Shown here: piece by piece, positions 58,989-64,000 of the stretch
Layout of the letters: the number at the start of each line of letters is the position of its first letter
Position numbering within the stretch: the stretch's first letter is position 1
Origin: Dromaius novaehollandiae
Taxonomy: Eukaryota; Chordata; Aves; Casuariiformes; Dromaiidae
Assembly: GCF_036370855.1 (NCBI RefSeq)
Contig: NC_088098.1
Location: 38,505,981 to 38,569,980 of the forward strand
Length of the DNA: 64,000 bases
Direction of reading: 5' to 3'
Translations under genes and position numbers: made by a program
Notes under the pieces: model-generated
Told to the model about the DNA's origin: nothing
The model's input: only the letters and a program-made list of their open reading frames with translations
The model's database searches: none

Positions 58989-59111
58989 GGCTTCTGATTT
59001 CCTTATGCTGTGTTGCATATTGTAGGGCTTGCTTGTATAGCATTGCTGAAGGAGAGCTTTCTCATCAAGACCTGTAAGATCATCATTCTGCCTGTCTTCA
59101 AGGTGTGTACC
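58989..59111 (-). CDS. CAPS2: Calcyphosine-2, N-terminal region exon (in-window exon 2)
   Basis: Forty-one codons, phase 0 at both ends, between the acceptor TTTTTGTGTAG and the donor GTAAGT. It begins GTHLEDRQNDDLTGLDEKAL and ends YNMQHSIRKSEA. No domain is recognisable. It is assigned to CAPS2 because both splice sites are strong and it joins in frame with the exons on each side. Confidence 0.86.
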
Positions 59112-61678
<2,567 letters not shown>

Positions 61679-61778
61679 CTAAAGCAAAAATATAATCCAT
61701 ATAAAAGCCTGTGGTTGAGATATTAAATGAGAACAGTAGAATTGTAATGGCCATCCAGTCTAACTTTTAAAAACTTAC

Positions 61779-61864
61779 TTGGCACTATGCTTCACATTAA
61801 GAAAGAATGCAAACATGACCGCATATTTAGGTTTGATTTTCATGGGCTCTTCATATTCTGCCAT
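61779..61864 (-). CDS. CAPS2: Possible CAPS2 first coding exon (tentative)
   Basis: A good start context (AAAAAATGG) follows a possible acceptor TATTTTTTTAG. The frame reads MAEYEEPMKIKPKYAVMFAF and ends NVKHSA with two bases AA before a strong donor GTAAGT. Its length (28 codons) is about what CAPS2 lacks at the N-terminus, and its position 100 bp upstream of the first certain exon fits. Against it, the two leftover bases are out of phase with that exon, which begins in phase 0. An earlier donor after codon 15 (GCG/GTCATG) would fit the phase but is a poor splice site. It may be a real exon with another partner, or chance. Confidence 0.35.
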
Positions 61865-64000
61865 TTTTTAATCTAAAAAAATACGTAGCTAGTGAAATAG
61901 TTTAAAGAGAGAAGCTGAGACTCAGTGGCACTGTCCTGTAAGACCCTGTTCCAAGGACTGTAAAAGCCTAGAATTCTGACATTTGATTTAAATGGCTGAA
62001 AACAGGCTGATAAATTTTTTGAATCATAATTTCTAATGACAAGTGGCAGAAGTCTTAGGACTTCCTTCCCTAGCGCAACATCAGCTGAAAAGGCTGTGAA
62101 GCCAACTACATAACTTCCTAACTTTGCCTTCTTCATTTCAGTGCTCTACACAAGGGAGACCAGATCAACACAAACAGCAGGAATGAGAGAAGCCCAACAC
62201 TTCATCCTTCTTTCTCTCCTTGAATAACTAACACCCTCAATGTTTAAGAGAGATCTTGAAGAGGCTTGCAAAAAATAAGATAGCACCTAGCATATCTGCT
62301 TGGCACATCTGATCTTGCAACAGGAGGGCACAATCCTGTTCCGGAAAATCATTTTTCAAAAAACCAAAATATTGACATTCCTGAAAGGGCAGCGTTCTCC
62401 TTCAAGAGCGGAATCACATCCCTCTCACTGGTTAACTTCCTGAATGTTGCAACCATGTTTAAATTATTCTTCTGAAAGTGACCTATTTTGGGAAGATTTA
62501 CTTACACAGTCTGTTATTGAGGAAGCTGGAATATATCTTGCTAAAGGAATGCTCAGTCAGGACCAAAGAAGCAAGCAACGCAGAAATAAAGGCTGCTCAG
62601 AGGAATACATTGAAGTATTTCAGGACTGCTTGATAATCTTCTCAAATTAAAAAAAGGAAAGAAAAACAAAAAAGAACAAAAAAAGAGACCAAAGAAAGGA
62701 AAAAAGAGAGAGAGAGAGATGGCAAAGGGGACAGAAGATGCATTCCCACACATTCAGCACTACGGTATCTTAGACATAATGAAGGCAGGAAGGAAGGACA
62801 CAGAAGACAAAAGAAAGCAATGAAGAAAGAGAGAAAGACCTTAGGAAATGGTCAAAGCCATATTAACCTTTTGTTAGCATTCCTGGAGCTAGACAGATTT
62901 ATATGTATGAACTTTGCATTTTAAAAATATGGTAAAGCAAGAGGTGAAATTTTAGGCACCCATAGCTAAAAGGAGTGTAGCAACTCAAGCATGTCTGTAC
63001 TGCATGCTTATGATGCAGCAGAGAGAAACATAACCTATCTGTCGCTAAATGCTTACACTTCTACTTTAAGAGGCGCATAAATATCTACATCAGGTACATG
63101 GATACTCTGAGAAGTAACACACTCTTAGTCCAGTAATCTCAGAATCAGTCCGTTCGCAAAATGCATACATACAGTCCAAATTAAAGTCTAATTAAAGTCT
63201 AAAGTCTTAATTAACATGAGTTGCTATGTTTTCATCATCTATAAATTCTCTGAAACAGAAGCATTAAACTTTGAGTAGCATGCAGAAGTTTAAACAGTTT
63301 GAAAGACAAGGTGGGTAGCTGTTGCAAAGGAATGCTACTTATGGTCAAAACACCTTTTCAGACAACTACTTCCATTTGTTCTTGTGATAGACAGCTTTTC
63401 TGCTTTTCTGCTTTTATTCACAATTCTCCTAGATTCCTTCAATAACACTGTGTGAAGCAGAGCCCCTTGAAGGGAAAAGAAGAGACTGTGCCTTCTCTGG
63501 AGGAGCTACCAAGTCTGATCAGAAGAAATACTCTTCTATAGAGTAGAAGGTGTGGAAGACAGGGAGCCACAGCCTGGAGCAGTGAGCCTGCAGCCCCAAA
63601 ACTGTAGCAGATGCAGAGAAACGGCAAGGAGCCAGCAGCCTGGCTCAGCAGGGGTAGGCAAAACTCTCCTAGAGCAGGCTGCAACTCAGGCATCAACTTA
63701 ACAGCAATCCTGTGTAGATGCAAGAGACACAACGGGCAGCAGCAAAGCTGCACATATATATAATGCACACATATATGTAATACAAATAATATTTGTAACA
63801 TTTTGCCATGACTATGTATTGTGCATGATTATAAAAGAAAATAATCATGTAGATGGTATTATTCCTGAATTAATTGAAAGCTTTTGATATCTAATTGCTT
63901 GAAGATATAGGGATATCAGAAGACTACTGTTTGCAGCACTTCAGCCTTTTCCCTCCAATTACCACATTTGAAACACTTTCAAAATACTAACTGATGTACA
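61865..64000. other. 5' flank or upstream intron of CAPS2
   Basis: No exon or CpG island can be supported here, so the CAPS2 promoter may lie beyond the right edge or lack an island. Purine-rich simple sequence occupies about 62641-62845 (A/G-rich, with a GA run near 62705-62719). The open frames at 61873-62136 and 63439-63801 (minus) resemble no family I know. Confidence 0.55.
62641..62845. repeat. Purine-rich simple sequence
   Basis: Long A/G-dominated stretch on the plus strand, with AAAAAAAGG-type motifs, a (GA)n run at about 62705-62719 and GGAAGGAAGG at about 62787-62797. It is low-complexity DNA without coding value. Confidence 0.75.

Noticed and set aside
61873..62136. An 87-codon open frame directly upstream of the candidate first CAPS2 exon
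   Set aside because: No similarity to calcyphosines and no compatible donor in phase. Probably chance.

Overview
The window looks like a piece of vertebrate nuclear genome, most probably avian. It is AT-rich and gene-sparse, its genes are split into small exons with GT-AG introns, it has one strong CpG island, and its best preserved interspersed repeats are CR1-type LINE 3' ends and an LTR-like element with an avian style of 3' end. No operons, phage, plasmid or CRISPR structure is present. The species cannot be fixed from the sequence alone.

Layout, left to right. Positions 1-15689 are the start of a very long first coding intron of KCNC2 (Kv3.2), whose remaining exons lie beyond the left edge. 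Positions 15690-16340 (minus) are the first KCNC2 coding exon, with the complete T1 tetramerisation domain, inside a CpG island that continues into the 5' flank to about 17.4 kb. Positions 17.6-36.1 kb are intergenic DNA with a G20 run, an LTR-like repeat (about 21.5-22.4 kb), a 116-bp tandem duplication (25.3-25.5 kb), a pyrimidine tract and an old CR1-like relic. From 36.2 to 61.7 kb (minus) lies nearly all of CAPS2 (calcyphosine 2): thirteen coding exons whose boundaries I placed by hand from splice sites and phase, ending in a stop at 36315. A possible 5' coding exon lies at 61779-61864. The final 2 kb holds no gene I can support.

The two genes are in the same orientation and order as I recall for human 12q21 (CAPS2 upstream of KCNC2), which supports both calls. 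They have no evident functional link. KCNC2 encodes a fast delayed-rectifier potassium channel subunit of fast-spiking neurons. CAPS2 is an EF-hand protein; here I also see a DM10-like module before the EF-hands, which would suggest a ciliary/axonemal role.

The most checkable oddity is in CAPS2. All thirteen exons join in phase except one junction (42234 to 42124), where a GGG at the donor leaves the gene exactly one base out of frame. With one G fewer the coding sequence in the window would be 524 codons plus stop. This is either an assembly or sequencing error or a real lesion or splice variant. I found no sign of a previously undescribed biological system.
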